DNA of 64,000 nucleotides, taken from positions 1 to 64,000 of the forward strand of contig JAFWLP010000037.1 of NCBI GenBank assembly GCA_017511005.1, in the 5' to 3' direction. The translations under genes were made by a program, and so were the position numbers. Shown piece by piece: positions 17,595 to 26,384 of this stretch (positions within the stretch are counted from its first letter, which is position 1; each line of letters begins with the position of its first letter). The notes under the pieces were generated by a model. It did not search any database. It saw nothing but the letters and a program-made list of their open reading frames with translations, and was not told the DNA's origin. This DNA comes from Clostridiales bacterium (lineage in GTDB: Bacteria; Bacillota; Clostridia; Saccharofermentanales; Saccharofermentanaceae).

Positions 17595-18374
17595 TCACGC
17601 CTCCTGACGTGCTTTGAAAAATACTGTAATCCTGTAAGAGAGGTAGAAGATAATGAGATCTATGACAGGTGTCAGATAAGATGCGATCGTTACCTCCATC
17701 TGATATTTTGTATACCAATTTAAGAACTTAACTAAAAACTGTTCCTTTTCCGATAACCAGTTCATATCCGCGAACAACATAAAACCGATAAGAACAAACA
17801 CAAACAAGAGTGCAATTGCAACCTTTACAAGATTTCCCTTCTCCCTTCCGATCAGGATATATAACGGTAATTCGATAGAAGCAACAAGAATAAGCAGCGA
17901 TGTGACAGGAAGAACCATTACCTCAAACATTCTGAGAATATCCAGTACATATCCTTCTTCCGCAAATGCTGTCAAAACGATACCCGTAACGCTCAGCAAA
18001 GAGATCAGAACGTATGTGGCTATGGTAATGAAAACATATTTGGAAGCTACATAACTGTTTGCTGAGACTGGCAGTGAACATACATAGTTCTTTATTCTGG
18101 AACATGACTCATCTGCTTCAGATAATCGTGCACACCACATATCGATAAAGCACACAATTGAGAAAATGATACAAATATAGGGCATTACGAACATCAGATC
18201 CAGCGTATTAATTCTTATTCCCTGATCATTCACGAATACCATTTCCAATCCTTCAGCCATGCTGCCCGGAAATATCACACGGAGGATGCAGAGAAGTGCA
18301 ATAAATGACAGTAGGATGATACAGATCCTCTTTCCTTTTATAGCAACGAAGTCTTTATACATTAATCCGCCCAT
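17595..18374 (-). CDS. ABC-2 type transporter permease (second)
   Basis: The 259-residue product has six predicted membrane helices in the ABC-2 layout (ICIILLSFIALLCIL near the start, then paired helices). It is the fourth gene of the gntR operon. Its start codon overlaps the stop of the preceding permease gene (shared base 18374). It would form the membrane part of an exporter together with the neighbour at 18374-19135 and the ATPase at 19142-20011. Substrate unknown. Confidence 0.85.
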   Translation of the reverse strand: MGGLMYKDFVAIKGKRICIILLSFIALLCILRVIFPGSMAEGLEMVFVNDQGIRINTLDLMFVMPYICIIFSIVCFIDMWCARLSEADESCSRIKNYVCSLPVSANSYVASKYVFITIATYVLISLLSVTGIVLTAFAEEGYVLDILRMFEVMVLPVTSLLILVASIELPLYILIGREKGNLVKVAIALLFVFVLIGFMLFADMNWLSEKEQFLVKFLNWYTKYQMEVTIASYLTPVIDLIIFYLSYRITVFFKARQEA

Positions 18375-19135
18375 CAGATCTCACCCCACTTTCTCTCTGC
18401 AATACCGGCCGATACAAAATAAGATATGAGAAGACAGACTGCTGCAGCTGCAGCTAATATGAACCATCTGTTTTCCAGAAAGAGCAGGCCGTCCGTGATA
18501 AGTTCCGCAGGCTTCATGGCACGCACTGTTTCGATTATCCTGCCCAATGAGCAAAGAATAAAAACTGCGAACATGATAAGCAAAGAAATTATCCTGACAT
18601 AATCGGTATTTTTCATCATCAGTAAAAAGATCAGTATCATTTCCAAAGCAGAAAAGATCATGATCAGCGAGGCTGCCGACAGTACAAGCCCGGTGAAATC
18701 ACCGAAAGTCATTATGTCAGTAAACAGAGATAATACAAACGACAGCAGAAGACTTATTATTGTACCCGTTCCGCATGTAAGGAACAGGGTTATAAATCTG
18801 GCGAAAACGCGCTGCTTTACTGACACAGGAAGTGCACCGGCTACGTTTGCAAAACCTGAATTCTTATCAGCTTCAAAAACCAATGTCAGTGAATCACCGA
18901 TCGATGCAAGCGGCAGGAGAACCATGACCGCTACCGCATACCAGAGCATGTGCGAAGGCGACATCGGCATATCGGTTCCGCCGGTAAGATACTCCTGCTC
19001 TGCTAGTGCAATATTGCCGCAGCGCGCAGATATCAATGCCATTACAGTAATAACAAATGAGGCCACTGTCACGAAAACAAATGCAGCACGCATCTTTCTA
19101 AGACACATGAGATCTTTTATGATCAAACCTTTCAT
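18374..19135 (-). CDS. ABC-2 type transporter permease (first)
   Basis: The 253-residue product has about six membrane helices (AAFVFVTVASFVITVMALI first, ILAAAAAVCLLISYFV last). It follows the ATPase gene by 6 bp and overlaps the next permease gene. Both permeases resemble each other only in layout. Together they suggest a heteromeric exporter with one ATPase. Confidence 0.85.
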   Translation of the reverse strand: MKGLIIKDLMCLRKMRAAFVFVTVASFVITVMALISARCGNIALAEQEYLTGGTDMPMSPSHMLWYAVAVMVLLPLASIGDSLTLVFEADKNSGFANVAGALPVSVKQRVFARFITLFLTCGTGTIISLLLSFVLSLFTDIMTFGDFTGLVLSAASLIMIFSALEMILIFLLMMKNTDYVRIISLLIMFAVFILCSLGRIIETVRAMKPAELITDGLLFLENRWFILAAAAAVCLLISYFVSAGIAERKWGEI

Positions 19136-19141
19136 AACCAG

Positions 19142-20011
19142 TTACCTCCTCGCAGAAGCAACATAGAAGAGCATTATCTCCTCAAGACTTGTTCGGTCGA
19201 TTACAAGTTCCGGATAGAGTTTGGCAGCAGCCTTCATGTCGTTGATCAATACATCAACGCCGAATGCTCCTTCCTGCACTCCGACGATCAGAGATTTGCT
19301 TATATTGTCGATCTCGTCTTTTTTGCATTTAAGGACTCCGTGTCTTTCCAGTATCTCGTCTTTATTGCCTTGCAGGAATATTTTTCCTCCGTCGATAAAG
19401 ACAACTTCATCCGCGATCTTTTCCAGATCACCTGTAATGTGCGAGGAAATAAAGATCGAGTGATCATCTTCAAGGACGAACTCACGGAAGATATCAAGGA
19501 TCTCATTCCTTACTATGGGATCGAGACCTGCTGTCGGTTCATCCATGACGAGCAGCTTGGCATAATGCGACAGAGCAACGGCTATCTGAAGCTTCATCCT
19601 CATGCCTCGGGAGAAATCCCCACACTTCTTTTTCGAAGGCAGCGAAAACCTCTTTAGATAATCAAAAAAGACTTCCTCATCCCAGTTCATATAAATGTGC
19701 TTCATCATGATGTTGATGTCTTTTCCGGTCATGAATTCATGAAAGCCCATCTCGTCGTAAACAACGCCGATGTCTTCACGAAGCCTCGGTGCATTGCCTT
19801 TTACGTCTTCACCGAAAAGCTTTATCTCACCGCTGTCCGCCTTTATAACTTTCAGCATGAGCCTTATCGTTGTCGTCTTACCTGCACCGTTCTGCCCGAT
19901 AAAACCGCAGACAGACCCCTTGGGAACAGTAAAACTTATATTGTCGAGCTTGAAATCACCATAATCTTTTACGACGTTATTAAGCTCAATAACATTAGTA
20001 TATTTTTCCAT
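19142..20011 (-). CDS. ABC transporter ATP-binding protein
   Basis: The 289-residue ATPase has Walker A GFIGQNGAGKTTT (about 36-48), a Q-loop region, the signature FSRGMRMKLQIA (about 134), Walker B LLVMDEPTAGLD (about 153) and the switch His in SSHI (about 191). The C-terminal 80 residues are an accessory domain. It is the second gene after gntR, 12 bp away. The arrangement gntR-ATPase-permease-permease resembles the B. subtilis ytr and related cell-envelope stress operons. Confidence 0.93.
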   Translation of the reverse strand: MEKYTNVIELNNVVKDYGDFKLDNISFTVPKGSVCGFIGQNGAGKTTTIRLMLKVIKADSGEIKLFGEDVKGNAPRLREDIGVVYDEMGFHEFMTGKDINIMMKHIYMNWDEEVFFDYLKRFSLPSKKKCGDFSRGMRMKLQIAVALSHYAKLLVMDEPTAGLDPIVRNEILDIFREFVLEDDHSIFISSHITGDLEKIADEVVFIDGGKIFLQGNKDEILERHGVLKCKKDEIDNISKSLIVGVQEGAFGVDVLINDMKAAAKLYPELVIDRTSLEEIMLFYVASARR

Positions 20012-20023
20012 ATAAACCTCTAA

Positions 20024-20407
20024 TTAATCCGCTTGCTTCTCATCGTACAGCAGGTCGATCATCTCCTTGAGCTCATCACGTGTAACCTTGCCGATGACAG
20101 CTTTATCACAGGCCTTATCCAGTAGCTCCTGGATCTCAAACATCATGTTCTCTTTAACGATGTCGCTGTTAACGGCTTTAACAAAGCTGCCTTTACCGGT
20201 AACTGATTCGATAAAACCGTCACGTTCGAGATCCTCATAGGCTCTCTTGGTTGTGATGATACTGATCCTCAGTTCCTTGGCCAGAACTCTCATGGACGGC
20301 AAGGCTTCGCCTGCCACCAAAGATCCTGTCATGATCTGACTCTTGATCTGCTCCTCGATCTGCTCATAAATGGGCACACCTGAGGTATTGCTGATGATGA
20401 TATCCAT
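20024..20407 (-). CDS. GntR-family regulator, YtrA type
   Basis: The 127-residue protein has the winged-helix domain VPIYEQIEEQIKSQI, then GEALPSMRVLAKELRIS, then TKRAYEDLERDGFI and GKGSFV, followed only by a short helical dimerisation tail, which defines the YtrA subfamily. AGAGGT is at the start site. It heads the ABC transporter operon and its own promoter carries a 12-bp palindrome, so it is probably an autorepressor released by an envelope or drug signal. Confidence 0.93.
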   Translation of the reverse strand: MDIIISNTSGVPIYEQIEEQIKSQIMTGSLVAGEALPSMRVLAKELRISIITTKRAYEDLERDGFIESVTGKGSFVKAVNSDIVKENMMFEIQELLDKACDKAVIGKVTRDELKEMIDLLYDEKQAD

Positions 20408-20489
20408 TCTTACCTCTTTGCAACTGCGCTTGTTGCAGCGGTTCGGGCTTCTCCCGCGCGCCGAGAGTCCTCACCGCATAAACTAATTA

Positions 20490-20529
20490 GTGTATATACA
20501 CATTATATACGCTTCGTAAATGGTGTCAA
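20490..20529 (-). promoter_or_regulatory. Consensus promoter and palindromic operator of the gntR/ABC operon
   Basis: On the reverse strand TTGACA (20529-20524), a 16-nt spacer and TATAAT (20507-20502) are perfect consensus hexamers. The perfect 12-bp palindrome GTGTATATACAC (20490-20501) directly follows the -10 and covers the transcription start, an ideal repressor site for the encoded YtrA-like protein. Confidence 0.85.
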
Positions 20530-20615
20530 TTGCTTTTTCAGATTTAGTGAATAGTAATAATCCGTTATGAATGGTTAACTAATGTTCGTGTTCGTCTTCT
20601 TCTCTTTCTCGTCCA

Positions 20616-20656
20616 CAAAAAAGACCGCTCAACCACAAGTGATTGGGCGGTTTATA
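20616..20656 (-). terminator. Terminator after the acetyltransferase gene
   Basis: A 9-bp stem ACCGCCCAA/TTGAGCGGT (one wobble) read on the reverse strand is followed by TCTTTTTT. It lies about 60 bp after the stop at 20714. Confidence 0.85.
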
Positions 20657-20713
20657 TTTTCTCTATGGTGAACTTTCCGGTGCAATTATTCATTCGATAT
20701 CCGGCAGGATCAG

Positions 20714-21262
20714 TCATCCCTTCCATTCAGTCTTGAGCAGCCTGTATTCCACACGGGTTTTCATCCTGTCATCATGCCATTCGTAATCGACATGCTCAGC
20801 TTCCTTTATCATCCCGCACTTTTGCATGACACGTTCCGAACCTTTATTCTCCGAAAGACATCCTGTAGTGATCCTGTACACATTATCAACAGTAAATGCA
20901 AATTCGATCACCTTCTTCAATGCTTCCGACGTGTATCCGTTTCCCCAGAACCGTGGATATGTGAAGTAACCCATGTGAACGATCTTCCCGACCGGAGTAT
21001 TATCAATAACGGTATATCCGATGCTTCCCACCTGCTCATGTGTGTCTTTCAATTCCATGTGAAGGAAATATAGCTTCCGTTCACTGCTTGCCGAGTCTTC
21101 CAAAACGGCAGCGAATTGTTCTTTGGCTGATCCGATCGAATCAAGCTTAATGTCGTTCATATAGTACATGGTCCGGTCGTCTGTCATCAGCCTATAGTAG
21201 TCATCGAAATCACCGGCGGCATAGTCTCTCAGGATAAGTCTGTCAGTTTCAAGATAGATCAT
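20714..21262 (-). CDS. GNAT acetyltransferase, RimJ/RimL type
   Basis: The 182-residue GNAT protein has IYLETDRLILRDYAAGD at the start, HMGYFTYPRFWGNGYTSEALKKVI around the acetyl-CoA binding loop (WGNGYT matches the Q/RxxGxG/A site) and ENKGSERVMQKCGM near the end. This is the RimJ/RimL layout, which N-acetylates proteins or small amines; the substrate is not known. The ATG overlaps the stop of the methyltransferase gene by 4 bp (ATGA), showing coupling. Confidence 0.88.
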   Translation of the reverse strand: MIYLETDRLILRDYAAGDFDDYYRLMTDDRTMYYMNDIKLDSIGSAKEQFAAVLEDSASSERKLYFLHMELKDTHEQVGSIGYTVIDNTPVGKIVHMGYFTYPRFWGNGYTSEALKKVIEFAFTVDNVYRITTGCLSENKGSERVMQKCGMIKEAEHVDYEWHDDRMKTRVEYRLLKTEWKG

Positions 21263-21879
21263 TTTTTATTTTCCTTTCTGCAGATGATCGTGTCCATGCA
21301 GTGAAAATGCGGTATTCCGCCGCTGTTGTCCTCGAAGATCACCTCGTCAATGCGTTCGAACTTCCAGTCGGCGAAATATGTGAAGAGTTCGCCCGACTTC
21401 CACATCTTCTCTTCCCTGTCCCAATCCGGCGGCAATTCGAGGAAAGACTTCTCCACGAACACATTGATGTAAACGATACCTCCGGGTTTTGTGATCCTGT
21501 CCAGCTTCTCAAAGAATCCTTTTTTATTCTCCTCGAAAAGATACTGGACCGTGCCTGTTGAATAGATTATGTCAAACCACTCATCAGTGCTGAAAGTATT
21601 AATGTCATCTACGTATGCGTTGATCTTAACGTTTCTGTTTCCGGCCAGCGTCACAGTCTTTCTGATGCCGTTCTCAGTCAGGTCAAATGCCGTGACATCG
21701 TAGCCCTTCTGAGCCATATACACGGCATCTTTGCCTTCACCGCAGCCGATATCGAGAACTTTTTTATCCGGGGAAGGCGGACACAGCGCTATCAGCTCAT
21801 CCAGGAAGCTTCCGGGTTCCAGGCCCCAGTAATAGTCTTCTCCTTCGTACCATTTCTCATAGTTTGTTCTAATACTCAT
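21259..21879 (-). CDS. Class I SAM-dependent methyltransferase
   Basis: The 206-residue enzyme has the SAM-binding motif VLDIGCGEGKDAVYMA (about residues 40-55), then a DLTENGI acidic loop and DDINTFSTDEWFDIIYSTGTVQYL as motif IV. The layout is TehB/ubiE-like, a small-molecule methyltransferase of unknown substrate. It is first in a two-gene operon with the acetyltransferase. The start has a GGGGATAACAG site nearby. No export signal. Confidence 0.85.
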   Translation of the reverse strand: MSIRTNYEKWYEGEDYYWGLEPGSFLDELIALCPPSPDKKVLDIGCGEGKDAVYMAQKGYDVTAFDLTENGIRKTVTLAGNRNVKINAYVDDINTFSTDEWFDIIYSTGTVQYLFEENKKGFFEKLDRITKPGGIVYINVFVEKSFLELPPDWDREEKMWKSGELFTYFADWKFERIDEVIFEDNSGGIPHFHCMDTIICRKENKK

Positions 21880-21943
21880 CTGTTATCCCCTTAGCTATGA
21901 ATACTGATCTTATTCTAAACCAAAATGAAGCCGGCCGCATGGT

Positions 21944-22055
21944 GTGCACAAAAACGTACGGATTTTTGATTTAAAAGGTACGCCAAAGAGCAAAAACCCA
22001 TAAAATTGCTCTCGATCGTACCGTTTTTGGCGAAAATCAGTACACTTTTGAGCAC
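21944..22055. repeat. 112-bp imperfect palindrome in an intergenic region
   Basis: Two 39-nt arms (21944-21982 and 22017-22055) match as inverted repeats at 29 of 39 positions with no gap. The 34-nt centre holds a further stem GAGCAA (21988) / TTGCTC (22006). A second hairpin TTCAAGC/GCTTAGAA follows at 22068-22095. The 291-bp gap between the methyltransferase and the next gene has no reading frame of note. It could be a palindromic mobile element (REP or MITE-like) or a structured RNA. Confidence 0.6.
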
Positions 22056-22170
22056 ATCAGATTTGCATTCAAGCATAAACATTTACGCTTAGAATCTGCA
22101 CCTTTTCGAGTACTCAATAAATCCTCGCGGACTTGGTAACAAACAAAACTAACAAGCTTTTACCGTTAAT

Positions 22171-22593
22171 CTAACTCTCCGCAACAAACCACTGATCCAT
22201 TGCAGGACCGGCATCTTCGTTCGGGCGGACCCTGAACCCGAATTTCTCGTAGAAAGGCTCTTTCCCTTTGGCGGAATTCAGAGTCAGTTTCACTTTATAG
22301 CCGGGCTTCATATCACGCTTAAGCCTTTCAATGCATGATTCAACAAGCTTTCTTCCTATACCCTGCCCCTGATAATCAGGATCGACTATAACATCTGACA
22401 GGAAAGCTATATATCCGCCGTCCCAAAGGAGCCTTACAACACCGATGGCTTTATCATCATCTCTGACACACAGGACCATGTATGCATTGTCAATGCATGC
22501 CTGTGCCTCCTCAAGCGGGAACTGGACCCAACCCACCATTTTCCGCAGGTTCATGTATTCTTCTGCTGTAATCTGATCAACGTATCTTATCAT
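22171..22593 (-). CDS. GNAT acetyltransferase
   Basis: The 140-residue GNAT protein has the central motif LSDVIVDPDYQGQGIGRKLVESC (acetyl-CoA loop QGQGIG) and a C-terminal KGKEPFYEKFGFRVRP. The substrate is unknown. It is followed in the same direction by the intergenic palindrome. GAGG lies 10 nt before the ATG. Confidence 0.88.
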   Translation of the reverse strand: MIRYVDQITAEEYMNLRKMVGWVQFPLEEAQACIDNAYMVLCVRDDDKAIGVVRLLWDGGYIAFLSDVIVDPDYQGQGIGRKLVESCIERLKRDMKPGYKVKLTLNSAKGKEPFYEKFGFRVRPNEDAGPAMDQWFVAES

Positions 22594-22632
22594 CTTATGA
22601 ATGCCTCACAGGAACATATACAACGGAGTATA

Positions 22633-23160
22633 TCACTTAACATCGTGATCAAGATCTATCTCATACTTGTATTCAAAAGCTTCCTCCGGTGATGCCCTGT
22701 TCTTGCGGCCGCCGGATTCACCTGCTCTCTTCATTCCGAGTTTTTCCATAAGTCTGAAAGAAGCCGTGTTCCTGGTATCACAATAAGCACAGAAATACCT
22801 GATCCCGAGATCAGAAGCGAAATGTTCCATTACCGCTTTTGCGCTCTCATAAGCAAATCCCCTGCCCCAGTATTTTCTGTTGATTATCCAGCCGAGCACC
22901 GGCTTTCCGTATTCCATATGTATGCTGATCCCGCCGATATGCTCACCATCATGTATAATGGCAAACTCATAGAACTTCGGATGCGGTTTTGCCCATTCTT
23001 CTTCAGCCGTCTTCAGAAAAGCAACGGATTCCGCCTCACCTTCCACCGGGAGAAAGCACATGTATCTCGCGTTTTCGGGACTCATGGCATATTCATTGTA
23101 TGTCTTCAGATATTCAGGTCCCAACGGCCTGATCAAAAGTCTGTCTGTTTTTATCTCCAT
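22633..23160 (-). CDS. GNAT acetyltransferase, RimJ/RimL type
   Basis: The 175-residue product starts MEIKTDRLLIRPLGPEYLKTY and has GWIINRKYWGRGFAYESAKAV (acetyl-CoA loop WGRGFA) and NTASFRLMEKLGM. The ATG at 23160 is chosen because AAGGAG lies 6 nt upstream; the open frame extends 24 codons further without a better site. It overlaps the end of the CPBP remnant by 10 bp. Confidence 0.87.
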   Translation of the reverse strand: MEIKTDRLLIRPLGPEYLKTYNEYAMSPENARYMCFLPVEGEAESVAFLKTAEEEWAKPHPKFYEFAIIHDGEHIGGISIHMEYGKPVLGWIINRKYWGRGFAYESAKAVMEHFASDLGIRYFCAYCDTRNTASFRLMEKLGMKRAGESGGRKNRASPEEAFEYKYEIDLDHDVK

Positions 23161-23576
23161 GGTTTCTCCTTCTTCACGAAAATGATAAAGCTTATGACCG
23201 CTATTATTGCATTGATACTCAACAACAAGCAATTGGCTTTGATACTGTCGTGTTCCGTAATATTCTGAATAACAGTTTCACTCCCGAATATATTCAGCAT
23301 TGTACCAACATACAGATTGTTGTGAAGCATATGGATGAATGAAGCCGGATAGATCGAGCGTGTCTTCCCGGTTACAAGCCTGGTGATCAGATTCGCCAGT
23401 GAAGGTATCATCATTCCGAAAACACTCACGATATAAACAATGACAGCAAGCTTCTCATTCTCTCCGGAATAAAGAGGTTCACCATAGGCTGCCCACAGTA
23501 CCGGGACCAGTATCACAAAGGGCGGAAAGGCTACGCAGAAGAATATGATGAGCCTTTTCAGCCGTTCAGATCCTGT
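23151..23576 (-). pseudogene. CPBP protease remnant with internal deletion
   Basis: An open frame of about 140 codons whose N-terminal half (ERLKRLIIFF, then MMIPSLANLITRLVTG) matches the first two helices of CPBP proteases and whose end (SIYPASFIHMLHNNLYVG) matches the last His motif. The central helices with EExxxR and the first His are missing: the sequence jumps from TRLVTGK to TRSIYPA. No ATG is found before the homology; a GTG at 23516 would start inside. It overlaps the stop of the intact CPBP gene upstream. Confidence 0.65.
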
Positions 23577-24774
23577 TTATCTGTACAGCTACAACAGGTT
23601 TCTCTCCCCTGGTCCCGCTTCCGTTTACAATAAAGATCTTATAATATCCGGGCTCAAGTCCGGTCTGCAGGATATATGTCCTTGATCCGCCTGACGGTAT
23701 CCCACCGGAAGTTACGACCGCCCCGTCATCATTTTCGAGCCTGACGGAATAATCGCCTGACGCATTCATCAATGAGACTGTCACGGCATAATCACCCTCA
23801 TTCTCAATACCGAAAACAACTGGAAGTGACTCGGTATCCTCACGTTCGACCGTATAGCTCATGCTTGTCTGAACAACAGTATCAGCCCCAGAAGACAGTG
23901 AGATGAACAATGAACCTGCGAGCATCAACAAGGCAGCAATGCCTGCAAAAAGAAACCTTATCTTCCTGTGAGCCGGAGGATTAAGGAGCATGAGTCCAAG
24001 GACTATCAGGAACGGTGCCGCGATTCCCGCCATGAGATATCTGCCGAGCGCGATTCTCATGGCATCTGATGCAGAAAGAGCAACGGATGCGGCAGTTCCT
24101 CCAGATGCCCTGCCCGAGAGATAACTGATCGTGGATGAGGCGAGATTAAGGATAAAATGCATGAGTGATGACAGCAGCATGTTGTTCTTTCTGACAACGA
24201 TGTAAGTCAGGCAGGCACCCATTATTGCCGTGCCGATAAATCTCAGTACCGACATATGAAAGATACCGAAGAACAGAGCCATTATCAGGATGGTGACCCA
24301 TTCTTTCCTGACGGCTCTGAAGTTCGAGAGGATCGCTCCCCTATGTATCGCTTCCTCACAGACAGCAGGCATTACGGCCAAAACAAACATCGTAACGAAA
24401 TACCCCGCATCTCCTCCGATATAGTTATTCAGAGCCTGTACGTCACTGCCTTTAAGCGCATCGGGGTATACCATGCCGACAAACGCGACACTTATCAATA
24501 CGAATACCATTCCTCCTGATGATAGAAGAAGTGAGCCGAAGAATTCTTTTGCCGTAAACTTTCCGGCCGGAAACATCTCCTTAAAGGGAATACGCATGAC
24601 AAGGGCATATGCCAGTGCAAGGACAAGGAATAACGCCTCGGTAGCGGCAAGTCCTGCCATCCCCCACGCTCGCTGCATGGGAGTGCAGACAAATACGAAC
24701 AGTGCCATCAGGACCGCGAAAAGAGCAACTCCCATCAATGGCTTAAGTTTCTGCTGGCCTGTTATCTGCTTCAA
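23566..24774 (-). CDS. CPBP family intramembrane metalloprotease with C-terminal outer domain
   Basis: The 402-residue membrane protein has CPBP motifs CEEAIHRGAIL (about 139), FFGIFHMS (about 169) and SLMHFILN (about 205), so the active site is complete. Three further helices at about 220-295 are followed by a C-terminal domain of about 105 residues that is probably outside and beta-rich (VVFGIENEGDYAVTVSLMN). This extra domain is unusual for the family. The target is unknown. A CPBP remnant is encoded just downstream. Confidence 0.85.
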   Translation of the reverse strand: MKQITGQQKLKPLMGVALFAVLMALFVFVCTPMQRAWGMAGLAATEALFLVLALAYALVMRIPFKEMFPAGKFTAKEFFGSLLLSSGGMVFVLISVAFVGMVYPDALKGSDVQALNNYIGGDAGYFVTMFVLAVMPAVCEEAIHRGAILSNFRAVRKEWVTILIMALFFGIFHMSVLRFIGTAIMGACLTYIVVRKNNMLLSSLMHFILNLASSTISYLSGRASGGTAASVALSASDAMRIALGRYLMAGIAAPFLIVLGLMLLNPPAHRKIRFLFAGIAALLMLAGSLFISLSSGADTVVQTSMSYTVEREDTESLPVVFGIENEGDYAVTVSLMNASGDYSVRLENDDGAVVTSGGIPSGGSRTYILQTGLEPGYYKIFIVNGSGTRGEKPVVAVQINRI

Positions 24775-24945
24775 TCCGTATACCTTTCCCCTATCAGATG
24801 ATTTGTTTCAAAAACTTCTCAACCGTAACGCAGATTATCACTATTATTCGCAGGAATTCAAGTTCGCGCGTTCATTATCCGTTTGATTTTCTTATGCTTT
24901 CGGGTTAAAATGCCTGTCTGCTGTAAATTAAGGAACTATTTGTTT

Positions 24946-24951
24946 TATAAT
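24946..24951 (+). promoter_or_regulatory. -10 box 7 nt before the MATE start codon
   Basis: TATAAT ends 7 nt before the ATG at 24959 and no Shine-Dalgarno site is present, so transcription could begin at the start codon itself. No -35 hexamer is obvious. Confidence 0.45.
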
Positions 24952-24958
24952 TCGCAAC

Positions 24959-26314
24959 ATGGAAAAGATGAACGACATGACATTCAGAAAAAAGCTTATC
25001 TCGCTGATACTTCCGATGACTCTGCAGTACTTCGTATTTGCGCTCGTCCCGGTATCAGACGCAGTTATGCTGCTCTTCCTCTCGCAGGAAGCCATGACCT
25101 CTGTATCGCTGGCATCACAGGTCCCTTTTGTCATGTCTCTTTTTACATATGCGGTAACGTCCGGAGGTGCGATCTTCGCTGCACAGTACTGGGGCAAGGG
25201 TGACACGAAGTCGATCGAGAAATTATTCGGTTACATGTTCACGCTCTCGCTTCCGGTAATGATCGTGTTCTTCTGCTGTGCCATGTTCGCGCCTGCGGCA
25301 ACCATGAGCATTTTCACCGATGTGCCCGAGCTTATCGAAGGCGGTGTTCCGTACCTGAGATTCGCCTCATTCTCATACATCTTCATGACTCTTGCCATGA
25401 TCTACGAGACGCTGCTGAAGAATGTCGGCTTCGTCAAACAGTGCACCATAGCAAGCGTCGTTATCGTTTTCCTTAACATCGTTTTGAACGCGGTATTCAT
25501 CTTCGGACTTTTCGGAGCACCCGAGATGGGCATATCAGGCGCTGCGCTTGCCACATCGATCTCGAACTTCACGGGCTTCCTGCTCTGTCTGATTTTCAAC
25601 CTCAGGCTGACAAAGTTCAGGCTCAGGATCAGCAATGTTTTCCACGTGGATAAGGAGTTCAGAAAGAGATTCTCCAAGTACACCCTGCCCTTCCTCCTGA
25701 ACCAGCTGCTCTGGGGCTTCGGCTTCGAGATGATAACCATAATAATGGGACATCTGGGGACTGATGCCGCTTCCGCAAACAGCATCACCGCAATCGTTAA
25801 GGACCTCGCGTCCTGTCTTTGCTACGCGATCGCGAGCGGCAGCGTCATCGTCATCGGCAACGAACTCGGTGCCGGCAACCTTGATACTGCCAAGACATAC
25901 GGAGACAGGCTCTTTAAGATAACGGTAGTGTCAGGCATAATCCTTGGTCTGATCTGCGCCGCATCAGCTCCTGTCATCCTGCATTTCACGAATCTCACTG
26001 AGACAGCCGAACACTATCTGTTCATCATGCTCATGATGTGCAGCTACTATATCCTGGGCAGATCGATAAACTCTACCCTTATCGGCGGAATCTTCTCCGC
26101 CGGCGGAGACACCAGATTCGGATTCATCTGCGATACGATCACCATGTGGGCTTTCATAGTACCTGTCGGTTTCTTATCCGCCTTCGTACTCAACTGGCCG
26201 GTAATGGTCGTATATTTCCTTCTGAACCTTGATGAGATCATAAAGATACCCGTAGTCATAATCCACTACAGGAAATACAAATGGGTAAAGAACATCATCA
26301 ACGAGGAAACATAA
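24959..26314 (+). CDS. MATE family efflux transporter
   Basis: The 451-residue protein has about twelve helices in two six-helix halves, typical of MATE Na+- or H+-coupled multidrug exporters (FRKKLISLILPMTLQYFVF at the start, GFGFEMITIIMGHLGTDAASANS at the start of the second half). Substrates cannot be read from the sequence. The first ATG lacks a ribosome site; an in-frame ATG at 24977 is an alternative start. It is divergent from the CPBP protease gene. Confidence 0.92.
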   Translation: MEKMNDMTFRKKLISLILPMTLQYFVFALVPVSDAVMLLFLSQEAMTSVSLASQVPFVMSLFTYAVTSGGAIFAAQYWGKGDTKSIEKLFGYMFTLSLPVMIVFFCCAMFAPAATMSIFTDVPELIEGGVPYLRFASFSYIFMTLAMIYETLLKNVGFVKQCTIASVVIVFLNIVLNAVFIFGLFGAPEMGISGAALATSISNFTGFLLCLIFNLRLTKFRLRISNVFHVDKEFRKRFSKYTLPFLLNQLLWGFGFEMITIIMGHLGTDAASANSITAIVKDLASCLCYAIASGSVIVIGNELGAGNLDTAKTYGDRLFKITVVSGIILGLICAASAPVILHFTNLTETAEHYLFIMLMMCSYYILGRSINSTLIGGIFSAGGDTRFGFICDTITMWAFIVPVGFLSAFVLNWPVMVVYFLLNLDEIIKIPVVIIHYRKYKWVKNIINEET

Positions 26315-26384
26315 TTTGATACGCCCCGTCAGGAGCGCATTCCTTAAACGATATTTAGAAACAGCCTGCGTTTTTCAGAGATGA

